From Rhodospirillales bacterium (GTDB taxonomy: Bacteria > Pseudomonadota > Alphaproteobacteria > ATCC43930 > CGMCC-115725): a stretch of DNA of 32,250 nucleotides. Each line of letters opens with the position of its first letter. Within the stretch, counting starts at the first letter, position 1. The notes beneath the pieces were generated by a model. That model was given only the letters and a program-made list of their open reading frames with translations. It did no database searches and had not been told where the DNA came from. Location: the NCBI GenBank assembly GCA_947473305.1, contig CANJCB010000043.1, positions 1 through 32,250 on the forward strand, written 5' to 3'. Made by a program: the position numbers and the translations under genes. Positions 31,388 through 32,250 of the stretch are shown piece by piece.

Positions 31388-32233
31388 ATGAAACGTTTCG
31401 CTCTTATCGCCACGACTCTGCTCGCCTTGAGCGGATCGATCGGCGCCGCCCATGCGGACCAAACCCTGCTTAACGTGTCTTACGACCCCACCCGGGAATT
31501 CTATGCGGCGGTCGCCCGTGTCTTCGCCGACCATTGGAAGAAGGAAACCGGCGAAACCCTGAAGATCCAGAATTCCCACGGCGGCTCGGGCGCCCAGGCG
31601 CGCACGGTCATCGACGGTCTCGAAGCCGATGTGGTGACCCTGGCGCTGGCCTCCGACATCGATGCGATTGCCCGGGAAGGAAAGCTGCTCTCGCCGGATT
31701 GGCAGAAGAAGCTGCCCGATAACAGCTCGCCCTACACCTCGACGATCGTCTTCCTGGTGCGCAAGGACAATCCCAAGCACATCAAGGATTGGGACGATCT
31801 CATCCGATCCGACGTCAAGGTCATCACCCCCAACCCGAAAACCTCGGGCGGCGCGCGGTGGAATTATCTGGCGGCCTGGGGTTATGCCTTGAAGCAGCCC
31901 GGGGGTGACGACGCCAAGGCCAAGGAATTCCTGGCCAAGCTCTTCAAGAACGTCCCGATCCTGGACAGCGGGGCGCGGGGCGCCACCATCAACTTCACCC
32001 AACGCCGCCAAGGCGACGTCCTGCTGGCCTGGGAGAACGAGGCGGAACTGGTGATGGAGGAAGCCGGCAAGGGCAATTTCCAGATCGTCGTACCCTCGGT
32101 CATGTCAACGCCGGAGACAAAGGGAGCCACGTGGCGGAGGCAAAGGGAGCCACTCGCTGGCTGGGGTTTCGGGAATGAGAAGGGGGTCCGATCGGACCCC
32201 CTTCTCATTTTCAGCCGTCGATTTCCCGGGTGA
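31388..32233 (+). CDS. Sulfate/thiosulfate ABC transporter substrate-binding protein, 3' end truncated by IS
   Basis: The start is ATG 31388 (GGAG upstream), giving a signal peptide ending [37 protein letters not shown] and [19 protein letters not shown] are hallmarks of Sbp/CysP periplasmic proteins, which bind sulfate or thiosulfate for CysTWA. Native coding ends at 32102 after about 238 residues (full-length relatives have about 330-340). The remaining codons to 32233 read into the IS end and encode unrelated sequence. The ligand-binding C-terminal lobe is incomplete, so the protein is probably non-functional. It lies under the SAM-II riboswitch. Confidence 0.9.
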   Translation: MKRFALIATTLLALSGSIGAAHADQTLLNVSYDPTREFYAAVARVFADHWKKETGETLKIQNSHGGSGAQARTVIDGLEADVVTLALASDIDAIAREGKLLSPDWQKKLPDNSSPYTSTIVFLVRKDNPKHIKDWDDLIRSDVKVITPNPKTSGGARWNYLAAWGYALKQPGGDDAKAKEFLAKLFKNVPILDSGARGATINFTQRRQGDVLLAWENEAELVMEEAGKGNFQIVVPSVMSTPETKGATWRRQREPLAGWGFGNEKGVRSDPLLIFSRRFPG

Positions 32234-32250
32234 TCAGGTGCTGGTGATCT
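32103..32250. mobile_element. End of an IS21-like insertion sequence (right copy)
   Basis: This is the exact inverted copy of 1-148. It begins TGTCAACG and carries the two CAAAGGGAGCCAC repeats and the 36-bp palindrome (32174-32209). It joins the sulfate-binding-protein gene at 32102/32103. The element continues beyond the window. The two copies point outward from the window, so the flanking elements are in opposite orientation unless the element itself has 148-bp terminal inverted repeats. Confidence 0.7.

Noticed and set aside
1-32250. Circular molecule (plasmid or phage) from matching ends
   Set aside because: The matching ends are inverted, not direct, repeats, so they do not close a circle; no replication or partition genes are present.

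Overview
The window is a GC-rich, gene-dense segment that reads like an alphaproteobacterial chromosome (Rhodospirillales/Hyphomicrobiales type). The strongest clue is a SAM-II (SAM-alpha) riboswitch near the right end, a class found mostly in Alphaproteobacteria. Branched-chain-type ABC transporters, CaiB/BaiF CoA-transferases, amidohydrolase-2, luciferase-like monooxygenases and TauD dioxygenases fit the same picture. The window is bounded by two identical 148-bp inverted copies of one end of an IS21-like insertion sequence (1-148 and 32103-32250). It is therefore probably a contig or segment lying between two IS copies. The right copy cuts a sulfate-binding-protein gene.

Layout. (a) 235-2655, minus strand: a KAS III-like / SDR / GNAT operon that looks like an acyl- or glycan-modification remnant. 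(b) 2799-10721: a regulated carboxylic-acid module. It has an amidohydrolase, a citryl-CoA-lyase/citrate-synthase-like protein, biotin carboxylase and biotin carrier protein, an IclR regulator, a CaiB/BaiF CoA-transferase, a second carrier-like protein without the biotin lysine, and a pyruvate-carboxylase-type carboxyltransferase. One 17-bp inverted repeat (TGTYCGC-N3-GCGGRCA) stands at three of its promoters and is the probable IclR operator. (c) 10753-15116: flavin monooxygenase, TauD-type dioxygenase, rhodanese and an orphan peptide-type binding protein. (d) 15204-15470: a fragment resembling the N-terminus of GlgE. (e) 15657-21113: a complete branched-chain-type ABC transporter operon ending in an alpha/beta hydrolase. 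(f) 21248-26885: PotD-type binding protein, second flavin monooxygenase, Baeyer-Villiger-type monooxygenase, TIGR02444 protein and second TauD-type dioxygenase. (g) 27043-30894: Hpt protein, large amidohydrolase, and a second peptide-type binding protein interrupted by an in-frame TGA. (h) 30980-32102: promoter, SAM-II riboswitch, intrinsic terminator, an unannotated 54-codon ORF, and the truncated sulfate-binding protein.

How the parts may work together (inference). The transporters and orphan binding proteins bring in organic acids or heteroatom-containing organics. The two paralogous monooxygenase/dioxygenase sets could oxidise C-N or C-S bonds. The IclR module would activate an acid to a CoA thioester and process it with a split biotin-dependent carboxylase or decarboxylase and a citryl-CoA-lyase-like protein. 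The most unusual items are the biotin-lysine-less carrier twin inside a coregulated carboxylase locus and the SAM-II-controlled small ORF. No tRNA, rRNA or CRISPR array was seen.
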